The notes under the pieces are model-generated. The model did no database searches. It saw only the letters and a program-made list of their open reading frames with translations, and was not told the origin of the DNA. A stretch of DNA of 64,000 bases, taken from contig NZ_BCVE01000001.1 of NCBI RefSeq assembly GCF_001591585.1, positions 310,001 through 374,000 on the forward strand. Reading direction: 5' to 3'. The first letter of the stretch is position 1; each line of letters opens with the position of its first letter. The stretch comes from Niallia circulans NBRC 13626 (GTDB lineage: Bacteria; Bacillota; Bacilli; Bacillales; Cytobacillaceae). A program made the position numbers and the translations under genes. Shown here piece after piece: positions 44,870-53,825 of the stretch.

Positions 44870-46007
44870 GGAACACCCCGTAAACCTTTGATTTTAAAAT
44901 AATTTTTTGCGCCCAATATAAATGAGGCTTAATTTCATTCATTTTATTGGAGAAACTACTTTTTATAACACCAATTTCTCCATTATTGCTATCCATAATA
45001 TTTAATGCATCCAAATATTCTTCATAGGAAACAACGTTTAATGCCTGAACTGGCTTTATATGGGTCGGATGAATAATCGTTTTCCCTGTTAATCCATTCG
45101 TTATATCCATCATAACTTCTCTTATTAATCCGTCCATATGTTTATCAATTAGCTGTGTTCGCATACTCATTCCTGCTTTTCCATAACGTTTTCGAAAAGG
45201 TGTCTCTCTTAATTGAGGAATTAGAAATCTTTCTTTCGTCGTAAAATACTCCCAGACTGGTCCAGAAACAACATAGGCACTATCTGCCCGTGTAAATATA
45301 TTAATAATATCTGAAATACAATCTCGAATAATGGCAATATCATATATGGTTGTTTCTGGGCTTCTACGTATCCCATATAATCCACAAAAATCAGTTGCAC
45401 CTATTCTAACATTTAAAATTAAGTGCTTATAATCATCAAGCACTTTTTTTATGGAGAGAAGCTCATTCATTCGCGTTTCTTTTTCAATTATTTTTTTCGT
45501 TTCCAATATCGGCATTGCATATAAACAGTATCCGAGCTTGTTATATTTTTGTAATTCCTTTAAAATAATTTCTCCTGCTTCTGCTTCAAATTTTGGTATT
45601 ACAATACCTGTTAATAAAGCGATCTTATCACCAAGTATATCCATTAAACTTAAAAACTGCGCAATGGAACGGATTCTAATAAAAATCAATGGCAATTCAC
45701 TCTTTATCAGGGAGCCATTTTGGATAGCATGATCAATATCGGTTAACTCTTCTACTAATTTTCTTTCTGCTAAATCGACCTCATGATCGCCAATAGAATC
45801 CTCCAGACAAATAACCATAGAGGTTAAAGCAGGATGTTTCTTTCTCAATAAGTCCTGATAAATATTAGGTCTAGTTGCAGGCATATACAATGTCGAAGCA
45901 AGTGCGTAGGATAATACTTCTTTCTCCGAAGTGCTAAACACCTCTTCTGGTAATTTGAAGAAAAGACGTTCCAATTGTTTTTCATTTAAGTCAGAGAATA
46001 ATTTCAT
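44811..46007 (-). CDS. HpcH/HpaI (CitE-like) aldolase of Ter module
   Basis: A 398-residue TIM-barrel enzyme of the HpcH/HpaI-citrate lyase beta group: LYMPATRPNIYQDL, MVICLEDSIGDHEV (metal-binding Glu/Asp), FIRIRS, GIVIPKFE, MPILET, NVRIGATDFCGLYGIRR and KTIIHPTHI. These enzymes make or break C-C bonds with oxo-acid or acyl donors. First gene of the module aldolase, PRTase-TRSP, StiP, HAD. ATG has AAAGGAA upstream. Longer than plain CitE, as usual for the Ter-associated form. Confidence 0.88.
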   Translation of the reverse strand: MKLFSDLNEKQLERLFFKLPEEVFSTSEKEVLSYALASTLYMPATRPNIYQDLLRKKHPALTSMVICLEDSIGDHEVDLAERKLVEELTDIDHAIQNGSLIKSELPLIFIRIRSIAQFLSLMDILGDKIALLTGIVIPKFEAEAGEIILKELQKYNKLGYCLYAMPILETKKIIEKETRMNELLSIKKVLDDYKHLILNVRIGATDFCGLYGIRRSPETTIYDIAIIRDCISDIINIFTRADSAYVVSGPVWEYFTTKERFLIPQLRETPFRKRYGKAGMSMRTQLIDKHMDGLIREVMMDITNGLTGKTIIHPTHIKPVQALNVVSYEEYLDALNIMDSNNGEIGVIKSSFSNKMNEIKPHLYWAQKIILKSKVYGVFHEGFTYIDLLKQENFITNH

Positions 46008-46227
46008 TTCCTTTGCTCCATTCCAGTATTTTCATTCCATTTATATACTATTCTGAAAATTCACAAATAAATAGTTTTGTTTGAAAGAGGATAATTATTA
46101 CTATTTTACTATAAAATTCATTTTTTGAGTATTATTTCGTTATGAATGGCTTTAGCTGCATCCATAAGGTTTTTATAGAGGTTTTCGGGAAGGGTTACAG
46201 CAAAGAAGTTTTCTTATTAATAAAATA

Positions 46228-46274
46228 GAGGATATCCCTAGTACTAACTATTGACAGAAACTAGAAATATCCTC
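46228..46274 (-). terminator. terminator after terC
   Basis: GAGGATAT (46228-46235) pairs with ATATCCTC (46267-46274), inner CTAGT/ACTAG; on the minus strand followed by TATTTTATT. It separates terD-terC from the aldolase unit. Confidence 0.75.
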
Positions 46275-46281
46275 AAAATTA

Positions 46282-47064
46282 TTAAGCCTCGCCTTGTTGT
46301 TCTGCTTTCTTTTTATTTTTAAAGTGAATAACGAAAGTTGCTCCAAATGCTATTACTAACAATCCGAAGAAATAAATATGTTCGATGTGAATATCAAAAA
46401 CGCCTAATAGCATCTTAACTGCGATAATCAAGATTAGAATATAAGCAGTTGCTTCCAGCTCTGGAATTTTATCAATTAATTTAAGGAAAACACCCGCTAC
46501 ACCACGCATCATAAGCACACCAAGAATACCACCCAGTAATAATACCCACACTTGGTTACTGACACCAAATGCTGCTAAAACACTATCCACTGAAAAGGCA
46601 ATATCCATTAATTCAACAGAAATTACCGTTCCCCAAAATAATCCGAATGTGCGAATAAGAATTCCATTTTTGTTGATTCCTTTATTCTCTTCTTCTCCGT
46701 CTTCTGGTTGATTCGCAGCTTTTTTACGATCCACGAAGTACTTAATAGAGAGATAGGCCAAATAGGCCGCTCCTAGTATTTTCACCCATGAGAATTCGAT
46801 TAAATAAACACCAATACCGATAGCTATAAAGCGGAATATGTATGCACCTAGTAACCCGTAAAACAACGCCTTTCTTCTTTGTTCTGGTGGTAAATGCTTA
46901 ACCATCACGGCAAGAACTAATGCATTATCCGCTGATAACAAGCCTTCCAATATTACAAGTGTTCCAATATAGCCCCAGCTGACTGGGTCTGTTAGTACCT
47001 CACCCCACATTTGCCAGTTAAAAAACTGCGCATATGTATCTATAATCGTCTCAAATATCCCCAT
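46282..47064 (-). CDS. yceF: TerC-family integral membrane protein
   Basis: A 260-residue protein with about seven membrane helices. The two TerC signatures LEGLLSADNALVLAVMVKHLP (given in part; about 39-55) and MDIAFSVDSVLAAFG (about 153-167) carry conserved membrane acidic residues thought to bind metal, and a charged cytosolic loop (DRKKAANQPEDGEEENKG) lies between. TerC proteins are implicated in Mn2+ export or metalation of secreted proteins and in tellurite resistance. Cotranscribed 36 nt after terD at 47101 under the SigW-type promoter. Confidence 0.93.
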   Translation of the reverse strand: MGIFETIIDTYAQFFNWQMWGEVLTDPVSWGYIGTLVILEGLLSADNALVLAVMVKHLPPEQRRKALFYGLLGAYIFRFIAIGIGVYLIEFSWVKILGAAYLAYLSIKYFVDRKKAANQPEDGEEENKGINKNGILIRTFGLFWGTVISVELMDIAFSVDSVLAAFGVSNQVWVLLLGGILGVLMMRGVAGVFLKLIDKIPELEATAYILILIIAVKMLLGVFDIHIEHIYFFGLLVIAFGATFVIHFKNKKKAEQQGEA

Positions 47065-47100
47065 GAAAAAAGGTTCCTCCTAAAATATGCTTATAAAGTC

Positions 47101-47682
47101 TTAGCCAATTTGCAGACCAAAGTCTGTTGCTAATGCAGCTAAACCACCTTGGTAACCACTGCCAATAGCACTAAATTTCCATTCATTATTATGACGATAT
47201 AGTTCCCCAACAACTAACGCTGTTTCAATAGAGAAATCCTCTCCTAAATCGTAACGAATCAATTCCTCATTAGATTCTTCGTTAACAATACGTACAAATG
47301 AATTAGAAACTTGTCCGAAATTTTGATTCCTTGCTTCTCCATCATGAATGGTAATCGTAAAAGTAACACGTTGAATATTAGCTGGAATACTTTTTAAATC
47401 TACGATAATTTGTTCATCGTCTCCTTCGCCTGCGCCTGTACGATTATCTCCGGAATGAACAATCGCACCATTTCCACCTGATGGATTATTGTAAAATACA
47501 AAGTCAGCATCATTTGTTACTTTTCCATTTTCGCCAAGTAAGAATACAGAAGCATCTAAATCAAAATCAGTTCCGCCATCATACTTATTTAAATCCCAGC
47601 CTAAACCAATAATTACTTTTGATAAACCAGGATTGCCTTTTGTTAAATCTACTTTTTGTCCTTTGGATAAACTAATTGCCAT
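47101..47682 (-). CDS. yceE: TerD-family stress protein (YceE-like)
   Basis: A 193-residue TerD protein beginning [20 protein letters not shown], with [31 protein letters not shown] and [19 protein letters not shown]. Predicted cytosolic Ca-binding protein. GGAGG precedes ATG. It is directly downstream of an ECF promoter and upstream of terC, like yceE-yceF in B. subtilis. Confidence 0.93.
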   Translation of the reverse strand: MAISLSKGQKVDLTKGNPGLSKVIIGLGWDLNKYDGGTDFDLDASVFLLGENGKVTNDADFVFYNNPSGGNGAIVHSGDNRTGAGEGDDEQIIVDLKSIPANIQRVTFTITIHDGEARNQNFGQVSNSFVRIVNEESNEELIRYDLGEDFSIETALVVGELYRHNNEWKFSAIGSGYQGGLAALATDFGLQIG

Positions 47683-47718
47683 AATCTTTCTACCTCCAAG
47701 TTTTTTCAGTATAGTTCC

Positions 47719-47747
47719 TTTACGTAATCATAGATAAAAAAGTTTCA
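47719..47747 (-). promoter_or_regulatory. ECF (SigW-type) promoter of terD-terC unit
   Basis: On the minus strand TGAAAC (47747-47742), 17-nt spacer, CGTAAA (47724-47719), 36 nt before the terD start. Matches the SigW/ECF consensus; the spacer is one base longer than that of the yceG promoter. Confidence 0.75.
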
Positions 47748-47758
47748 ATTTCCCCTTT

Positions 47759-48355
47759 TTAGCTCATCCACTTTGGCGGAGTATTTTTATCCCAGTAAAT
47801 TTCTCCAAGTGCATAATGAGTTTGGAATTGATCATGATACGTGTGGTAATGGAAGTTAAAATAATAACCTTCCTGTGGGGGACGATCCCTTCTTACATGA
47901 AATCGGATAATATCCTCGTTATCTCTCGTAATATGAAATATCCGTTCACTTGTACCTGCAGCAGGAAATTCAGTTACTGTTAAATAACTTAACTCTTCTT
48001 CTGGAAAAATATGCGTTACTTCATTAATTGCTTTTTCCATATTTGGAAGAACAACTAAACGAAATTCATCTTCAATTACTGGTTTAATTTTTGGCCCGAA
48101 TTTTAAATAGCTTTGTGCTTCTGCTTCCTTCATCATATTGCTGATAAAATCTGCTCTTGAGAAATTTCCCTCAGTACTATCAACAAATATCGCTTCATCT
48201 TCGATACTTTCTCTAGCAAATGGTACTTCTCGCTCATCAATTGGTTTCTTATCATTATTATTATTATTTAAAAAGGTTGCTGGTGATGGTGAAACAAGAC
48301 CAAACGTTAAAATAGAAACAAATACGACCAGGCTTTTACGAAGCCAATTAGGCAT
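47759..48355 (-). CDS. ypjP: YpjP-family protein
   Basis: A 198-residue protein with a signal/anchor segment (WLRKSLVVFVSILTFGLVSPSPA) and a domain with FISNMMKEAEAQSYLKFGPKI, FPAAGTSERIFHITR and YYFNFHYHTYHDQFQTHYALGEIYWDKNTPPKW, which identifies YpjP. Function unknown. Start ATG with GAGGTG. In B. subtilis ypjP lies close to thyB; here the Ter locus and the protease gene separate them. Confidence 0.9.
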   Translation of the reverse strand: MPNWLRKSLVVFVSILTFGLVSPSPATFLNNNNNDKKPIDEREVPFARESIEDEAIFVDSTEGNFSRADFISNMMKEAEAQSYLKFGPKIKPVIEDEFRLVVLPNMEKAINEVTHIFPEEELSYLTVTEFPAAGTSERIFHITRDNEDIIRFHVRRDRPPQEGYYFNFHYHTYHDQFQTHYALGEIYWDKNTPPKWMS

Positions 48356-48476
48356 TTATTACACCTCGCTTTCCGCATCCTGATGTTAATATATGAAAAA
48401 ATATTTATAGAATAAGTATATATTATTTACTAGCTAATCTTCTACTATTATCCTTATCATAGAGGTTATTTTTTTA

Positions 48477-49253
48477 TTATTCTTTTTTTAACCAGATTCC
48501 ATAATGGAATTTAGCTGTTTTACGCTTCACCTGTTCAAATTGAAATTGGTTAAATCTGCTGCTCCTAAAATGATCTTTCCATACGACTCTTTCTTTCGCC
48601 ACTCGCTTTGCTTGATTGATTAATTCTACCGACACTTCTTCATAAAGTGCTAGTTGTTTTAACGGGTTGATTCCAGCTGATGAAATAGTTTCCTCAAACA
48701 TAGGATCAAAATATACGCAATCTATACTATTGTCTTCTTTTCGAGCAAGTGCCTCTAATGCGTTAATATGCTTGACTGTAACCCTTCGCATTGCCTCATC
48801 AACAGCGGCATTACTCGTCTCCCATTCTTTCAAACCTACTTTTACAAGAAAAGCAATCACTTGATTCGCTTCTAATCCTTCCACTTTTCCGCTACTGCCC
48901 ACGACATAACTTGCAACAATACTATCTGAAGCAAGTCCTAAAGTACAATCTAAGAAACTCTTTCCCTTTGTTAAATTGGTTGCGTCAATAAAAGGATCAT
49001 TTTCCTTATTCATCAGCCTTTTTATTCGAAAGACTGCTGAATTTGGGTGAAAAAAGAAAGGCTCCTCTCCATTTAACGAACAGAACTCAAATCTATTTTT
49101 CCCAATTATCAGAATATCTGATTGATATTGCTCTTTTAAGTGCTGAATAGATACTTTTTCTCTCCTGACATATCTGCAGTTGAAGTCTTTGGCAATTCTA
49201 TCTGCGAGAATTTGCATGTCCTTATTTGTCCTACCGGCAGTTGTTACAATCAT
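48477..49253 (-). CDS. ypiP: class I SAM-dependent methyltransferase YpiP
   Basis: A 258-residue Rossmann methyltransferase: MIVTTAGRTNKDMQILADRIA at the N-terminus, SAM motif FLDCTLGLASDSIVASYVVGSSGKVEGLE (in part, about 98-126) and the DPMF-type motif CVYFDPMFEETI, resembling RsmJ-like rRNA methylases. Substrate not known. ATG 49253 with AGGAG; an in-frame ATG 36 nt upstream has none. Next to ypjP and brxA as in B. subtilis. Confidence 0.87.
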   Translation of the reverse strand: MIVTTAGRTNKDMQILADRIAKDFNCRYVRREKVSIQHLKEQYQSDILIIGKNRFEFCSLNGEEPFFFHPNSAVFRIKRLMNKENDPFIDATNLTKGKSFLDCTLGLASDSIVASYVVGSSGKVEGLEANQVIAFLVKVGLKEWETSNAAVDEAMRRVTVKHINALEALARKEDNSIDCVYFDPMFEETISSAGINPLKQLALYEEVSVELINQAKRVAKERVVWKDHFRSSRFNQFQFEQVKRKTAKFHYGIWLKKE

Positions 49254-49390
49254 ATTTTTTCTCCTACTTCTATGTAATACTATATTCAATACGAATCATG
49301 TTAAGATTAGGTCATCATTATAAAATAGATAAATTTAAATTATCTATCGACGAATATAAACCCTATACAAAAAACCTAAAAAAGAAAGTC

Positions 49391-49422
49391 CATGAGAAAA
49401 AAGGTAACCCTTTATTCTCATG
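49391..49422 (-). terminator. terminator of brxA
   Basis: CATGAGAA / TTCTCATG arms with inner AAAGG/CCTTT, starting 11 nt past the brxA stop on the minus strand; weak T content follows. Confidence 0.65.
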
Positions 49423-49432
49423 AACCAAGTTT

Positions 49433-49867
49433 TTAGCAATATTGTTCAAAAGCTGATACAAGATTTTCCATAATTGCTTCCATTGAATTTCCTTCAATAT
49501 CGTAGCGATGAATAAAATGAACAACTTTATTATCTTTGATTAATGCCATGGACGGAGAAGAAGGCTCAATATCCCCGAAAAATTCGCGCATTTTTGCTGT
49601 TGCCTCTTTATCTTGGCCAGCAAATACTGTTACTAGTTGATCTGGCTTTTTTTCAGATGCAAGCACTGCCTGCGTTGCTGCTGGTCTTGCTAAACCTGCA
49701 GCACAACCACAAACAGAATTAACCACTACTAAAGAAGTACCTTTGTTTGTTTCAATAAATTGTTCCACAGCGTCTTCTGTCAGCAATTCTTCAAAGCCTG
49801 CTTGGGTTAATTCTGCTCTCATCGGTTTTACCACTTGTTTCATATACTCATCATATGCCATTGACAT
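49433..49867 (-). CDS. brxA: bacilliredoxin BrxA (YphP)
   Basis: A 144-residue DUF1094/thioredoxin-fold protein. VVVNSVCGCAAGLARPAATQAV carries the CGC active site (Cys 53, Cys 55). Bacilliredoxins remove bacillithiol from mixed disulfides on proteins, so the organism probably makes bacillithiol. ATG 49867 with GGAGGG is preferred over the in-frame start at 49882, which lies in that site. Same length as the B. subtilis protein. Confidence 0.95.
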   Translation of the reverse strand: MSMAYDEYMKQVVKPMRAELTQAGFEELLTEDAVEQFIETNKGTSLVVVNSVCGCAAGLARPAATQAVLASEKKPDQLVTVFAGQDKEATAKMREFFGDIEPSSPSMALIKDNKVVHFIHRYDIEGNSMEAIMENLVSAFEQYC

Positions 49868-49964
49868 AAGTAATCCCTCCATAATATACGTATATTCTAT
49901 TCCTAAATATACATTAGAAATGTTTTTCGTACAATCTTTAGCATTAGGAAAATATAGTTACAGC

Positions 49965-51086
49965 TTATTTTCGCGCTTCGGTCATTTGTTTCCAAACAGA
50001 ACCTTTTGCTTCTTCTCCTAGTTCAATTCGCTCAATTGCTAGTTTTATTTGTAAGCTCACTTCAAATTCTGGATCATCCTCATGAGCCTTAAGTGCAGCC
50101 AATGCTCTCTCATCTCCAACTTCATACAAGAACATAGCGGCTCTCCATCGAACAATCTTGCTTTTATCATCTAATGCATGGATCATTTCTTCCATTGCTT
50201 CTGGAAACCCTAAGTCGGATAAGCAATCTCCTGCAGTACGCCGCACTGTTACCGTTTTATCCTTTAATGCTTTATATAAGGAAGGAAGAACAGCTGTATC
50301 TTCAATCATTCCAAGATAGACAGTCGCAAGTCTGCGGATAGATGGTTTTTCATCATCTAATGCTTTCGTTAGTACAGGAATATCATCTACTGTAGGATCT
50401 TCGCTTTGTTCCAGCTTTTGATATCTAACTTTCCAATCTGGATTCTCTAAATCTGCAAATGACAGCCTTGTTCGCACTCGTACCGGTTTTTCATTTGCTT
50501 CAGTTTGCGGATTTTTTGCATGCTCAATAATCGCATTAATTCGCTCTTGTGGATATGCTGCAACAAGTTCTTCCACCATTACATGCCCAATTTCCTCAAA
50601 GTCACCGTAGCGCACGCCGAAATCTTTCCATTTACGAGTCATTACTACATTATCTTCAGGTGTACGAACTTCTGATACTGCTTGAATAAAGGAATCAGGT
50701 AAACCGAACCTTCTTTCTTCAGTGCCATCCGATAATTTAATTTGCATGGGAATCCCTTTATACATTTGAACTTGAACATTTATCTCTCCATAATGTTCAT
50801 TTATCTCTTTTGACTCCTCTGTAGCCTCGTCCTCCCCAAAGACATTCCGCACTTTTGAAAGTAATTCTTTCCAATCATAGCGGGCATTTCTTTCAACCGC
50901 TAGAAAATCAGCTACATGGTAAACCCCTTTAATCCCTTCAATGGAAAGGATATTTTGAATTAATTCAGGTGCTTCCGCTGAATTATCAACCTTATAATTA
51001 TTACTTTTTCCCATTGGCAGCTCTTGGTCTAAATTAATTTTCATCGTATTAGGACTTGGTGTTGGCTCTATAGAAATAATTCTCAT
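49965..51086 (-). CDS. ypgR: YpgR / conserved virulence factor C-like HEAT-repeat protein
   Basis: A 373-residue protein: N-terminal NifU_N/Nfu-like scaffold domain (ISIEPTPSPNTMKINLDQELPMGKS), middle region, and PBS/HEAT-like repeats (DDEKPSIRRLATVYLGMI, KDKTVTVRRTAGDCLSDLG, DDKSKIVRWRAAMFLYEVGDERAL; about 245-345). Relatives are called conserved virulence factor C (CvfC). Possibly an Fe-S or assembly adaptor. Located after brxA as in B. subtilis yphP-ypgR. Confidence 0.9.
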   Translation of the reverse strand: MRIISIEPTPSPNTMKINLDQELPMGKSNNYKVDNSAEAPELIQNILSIEGIKGVYHVADFLAVERNARYDWKELLSKVRNVFGEDEATEESKEINEHYGEINVQVQMYKGIPMQIKLSDGTEERRFGLPDSFIQAVSEVRTPEDNVVMTRKWKDFGVRYGDFEEIGHVMVEELVAAYPQERINAIIEHAKNPQTEANEKPVRVRTRLSFADLENPDWKVRYQKLEQSEDPTVDDIPVLTKALDDEKPSIRRLATVYLGMIEDTAVLPSLYKALKDKTVTVRRTAGDCLSDLGFPEAMEEMIHALDDKSKIVRWRAAMFLYEVGDERALAALKAHEDDPEFEVSLQIKLAIERIELGEEAKGSVWKQMTEARK

Positions 51087-51155
51087 TTTCCATCCCCCTC
51101 TTTTTCAACATTTATCTTATCACGCTTAATGCTATATCGAAAATAAACAGCTTTT

Positions 51156-53042
51156 CTACGAATTATCAGCGATTTCAGATAAATAGCTCCAGCGTTCAAT
51201 TAGGTGTTCTAATTGGTTATTTAATTGTTCTTGCTCTTTCATTAACTCAGCTGCTTTTTCGAAGTCACTGCCAGTCTCGGCTAATTCTGTTTCTATTTTA
51301 GCTAATCTTTCTTCGACTTTTTCGATATTCTCATCAATGGTTGCCCATTCCCTTTGTTCATTATAGCTTAGTCTTACTTTTTTCTCTTTTACTTCCTTTT
51401 TAGCAAGTGGTATTTCTGTTTTATCTTTTATTTGTTGATCTTCTTTTCTCTCCACCTCTAAATATTCACTGTAATTGCCATAATAGGTGTCGATAACACC
51501 ATTTCCTTTTAAAATCAACAGTTGTTCAGCAACCTTATCGAGAAAATAGCGATCATGGGATACGGTAATAACCACACCATTAAAATCTTCTAAATAATCT
51601 TCCAGAACCATTAATGTTTGTGTATCTAAATCATTTGTCGGCTCATCTAATAAGAGTACATTTGGTTCTCCCATTAGTATTTTCAACAAATAAAGTCTTC
51701 TTCTTTCCCCACCAGATAGCTTCCCAATAATCGTTCCATGGGTATGAAGAGGAAATAAGAATCTTTCCAGCATTTGGGCAGCTGTAATGACTTTTCCATC
51801 GGAGGCTTCTATAACTTCAGCCGTTTCTTTTAGAAATTCAATCATTCTTTTAGATGTATCCATATCTTCATTTTCTTGCGTATAGTAAGCCACTTTTACT
51901 GTTTGACCAATGATTCTTTCGCCAGAATCAAGGGGTGCCTTGCCTGCTAAAATATTTAAGAAAGTTGATTTACCAGTCCCGTTTTTACCAATTATTCCAA
52001 TTCTATCCCCTGGTTTTACAAGCAAATTATAATTATTTAAGATTATTTTATCATGGAAACGTTTGTTTGCCCCCAGCAATTCAAAGACTTGCTTACCTAA
52101 TCGACTACCTTTCAAGGAGATATCTAATTTATCTTTAGCTTTAACATTAGCTAATTTATCATCTAATGCGTCAAAACGCTGAATTCTGGCTTTTTGTTTA
52201 GTAGAACGCGCTTTTGCCCCTCTTCTAATCCATTCTAATTCTCTTCTAAATAAATTCTTTTGCTTATCAAGAGTAGCTGCTTCATTTTCTTCCCTGATAG
52301 CTTTGGCCTGTAAAAAGTCACCGTAATTGCCTTTATAGCTATACAAATTGCCCCCATCTAATTCAAACATTCTGTTTGTGACACGATCTAAGAAATAGCG
52401 GTCATGCGTTACTAATAATAGTGCTCCTGTGTACCTGCTTAAATAATCTTCCAGCCATTTAACTGCCTCAAAATCAAGATGATTTGTCGGTTCATCTAAA
52501 ATAAGCAAATCTGGTTCTTGAATCAGAACTTGTGCTAAAGCAACCCGTTTTTTTTGCCCGCCTGACAATTCGCCAATCTTCTTATTAAAATTAGTAATAC
52601 CTAACTTCATTAATACCGTCTTTGCATTTGTATGAACTTCCCAGCCATTTAAAGCATCCATTCTTTTTTGTAAATCAAATAATTTTTCATGAAGCTTATT
52701 GTTCTCAGGATCATGGTTGATTTCCATTATCATTGCTTCATAATCTTTAACTAATGCTAAAACCGGTGCATCACCAGCATATACTTGGTTTAATACGGTA
52801 AGATCTGGATTTAATTCTGGACTTTGGGCAGAATAGGCTATACGAAAATCCTTGGGTGCTATGATATCTCCTTCGTCTGGAATATCTATTCCTGCAACAA
52901 TTTTTAATAAGGATGATTTCCCAGTTCCATTGATGCCAATTAAACCTACCCGTTCTTTTTCACTTATTGAAAAAGAGATGTTTTCAAATAACTTTTTCTC
53001 TCCATATGTCTTTGTTACATTTTCAATTGAAATACTCTTCAT
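51156..53042 (-). CDS. yfmR: ABC-F ATPase, YfmR/Uup-type
   Basis: A 628-residue soluble tandem ATPase: Walker A GINGTGKSS and GKNGTGKST, signatures LSGGQKKR and LSGGERRR, Walker B LLILDEPTNHLD and VLLLDEPTNDLD, a short inter-domain linker and a C-terminal coiled coil (about 555-628). This layout is that of YfmR/Uup, ABC-F factors that act in the ribosomal E site to relieve stalled translation. Start ATG 53042 overlaps the end of ypgQ by 20 nt, so it is coupled to it. In B. subtilis yfmR is elsewhere. Confidence 0.92.
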   Translation of the reverse strand: MKSISIENVTKTYGEKKLFENISFSISEKERVGLIGINGTGKSSLLKIVAGIDIPDEGDIIAPKDFRIAYSAQSPELNPDLTVLNQVYAGDAPVLALVKDYEAMIMEINHDPENNKLHEKLFDLQKRMDALNGWEVHTNAKTVLMKLGITNFNKKIGELSGGQKKRVALAQVLIQEPDLLILDEPTNHLDFEAVKWLEDYLSRYTGALLLVTHDRYFLDRVTNRMFELDGGNLYSYKGNYGDFLQAKAIREENEAATLDKQKNLFRRELEWIRRGAKARSTKQKARIQRFDALDDKLANVKAKDKLDISLKGSRLGKQVFELLGANKRFHDKIILNNYNLLVKPGDRIGIIGKNGTGKSTFLNILAGKAPLDSGERIIGQTVKVAYYTQENEDMDTSKRMIEFLKETAEVIEASDGKVITAAQMLERFLFPLHTHGTIIGKLSGGERRRLYLLKILMGEPNVLLLDEPTNDLDTQTLMVLEDYLEDFNGVVITVSHDRYFLDKVAEQLLILKGNGVIDTYYGNYSEYLEVERKEDQQIKDKTEIPLAKKEVKEKKVRLSYNEQREWATIDENIEKVEERLAKIETELAETGSDFEKAAELMKEQEQLNNQLEHLIERWSYLSEIADNS

Positions 53043-53679
53043 TTTGTACATTCCATTCTTTATAAAATTCTTTTAGAAAGCTTTCCATAAATTGATGCCT
53101 TTCCACGGCCATTTTTTTAGCACTGTCTGTATGTAAATGGTCTTTAATTTTCAATAGTTTTTCATAGAAATGGTGAATAGAAGATGAGTTGTTTTTTCGA
53201 TATTCTTCTTCTGTCATCTTTTCCCTTACTGCTATATGTGGATCATAGATAGGACTTCCTATACTTCCTCCATAAGCAAAAGTACGAGCGATGCCAAGTG
53301 CTCCAATCGCATCTAATCGATCAGCATCTTGGACTATTTTTGCCTCCAGGCCATTGGGAGTTATCCCATTTCCTCCTTTAAAGCCAACTGTTTCGATGAT
53401 AGCTTTAATCTGTTCCTTCTCTTGATTCGCAATTGGAATCTGCATTAGTATATTTGCTAATCTCCGTTGCCCTTCGCTTTTTGATTTATTTAATTTTTCA
53501 TCTGAAATGTCATGCAATAACGCAGATAGTTCAATAGTATGAGAATACCCAATTCCTTCTTTTTCTGAAAGTAATAAGGCTATTTTACGTACTCTATCTA
53601 CATGATACCAATCGTGACCACTAGCATCATTCTCCATCTCTTGCTTTATTATATTTTCAACTTTCGTAATAAGCTTCAT
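53023..53679 (-). CDS. ypgQ: HD-domain phosphohydrolase YpgQ
   Basis: A 218-residue HD protein: GHDWYHVDRVRKIALLL (His, His), ELSALLHDISDEK (HD motif) and KIVQDADRLDAIGALGIARTFAYGG (Asp). YpgQ-family enzymes are metal-dependent (d)NTP pyrophosphohydrolases. First gene of ypgQ-yfmR. It follows ypgR in the conserved order with the ABC-F gene inserted between. Confidence 0.92.
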   Translation of the reverse strand: MKLITKVENIIKQEMENDASGHDWYHVDRVRKIALLLSEKEGIGYSHTIELSALLHDISDEKLNKSKSEGQRRLANILMQIPIANQEKEQIKAIIETVGFKGGNGITPNGLEAKIVQDADRLDAIGALGIARTFAYGGSIGSPIYDPHIAVREKMTEEEYRKNNSSSIHHFYEKLLKIKDHLHTDSAKKMAVERHQFMESFLKEFYKEWNVQNEEYFN

Positions 53680-53767
53680 TTATTCTCACATCCAGCAATC
53701 TATTATGTCCATATTGTATCATGAAAAGTAGTTTTTCGAATATGAAAGAACAATCAATATAAATATG

Positions 53768-53807
53768 AAAGCCGGAGTAGAAAATAAAACTATTCTACAC
53801 CGGCTTT
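53768..53807 (-). terminator. terminator after amidohydrolase gene
   Basis: AAAGCCGG (53768-53775) pairs with CCGGCTTT (53800-53807), inner GTAGAA/TTCTAC; 18 nt past the stop codon at 53826. Confidence 0.8.
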
Positions 53808-53825
53808 CGTTTCATTATTCATTTC

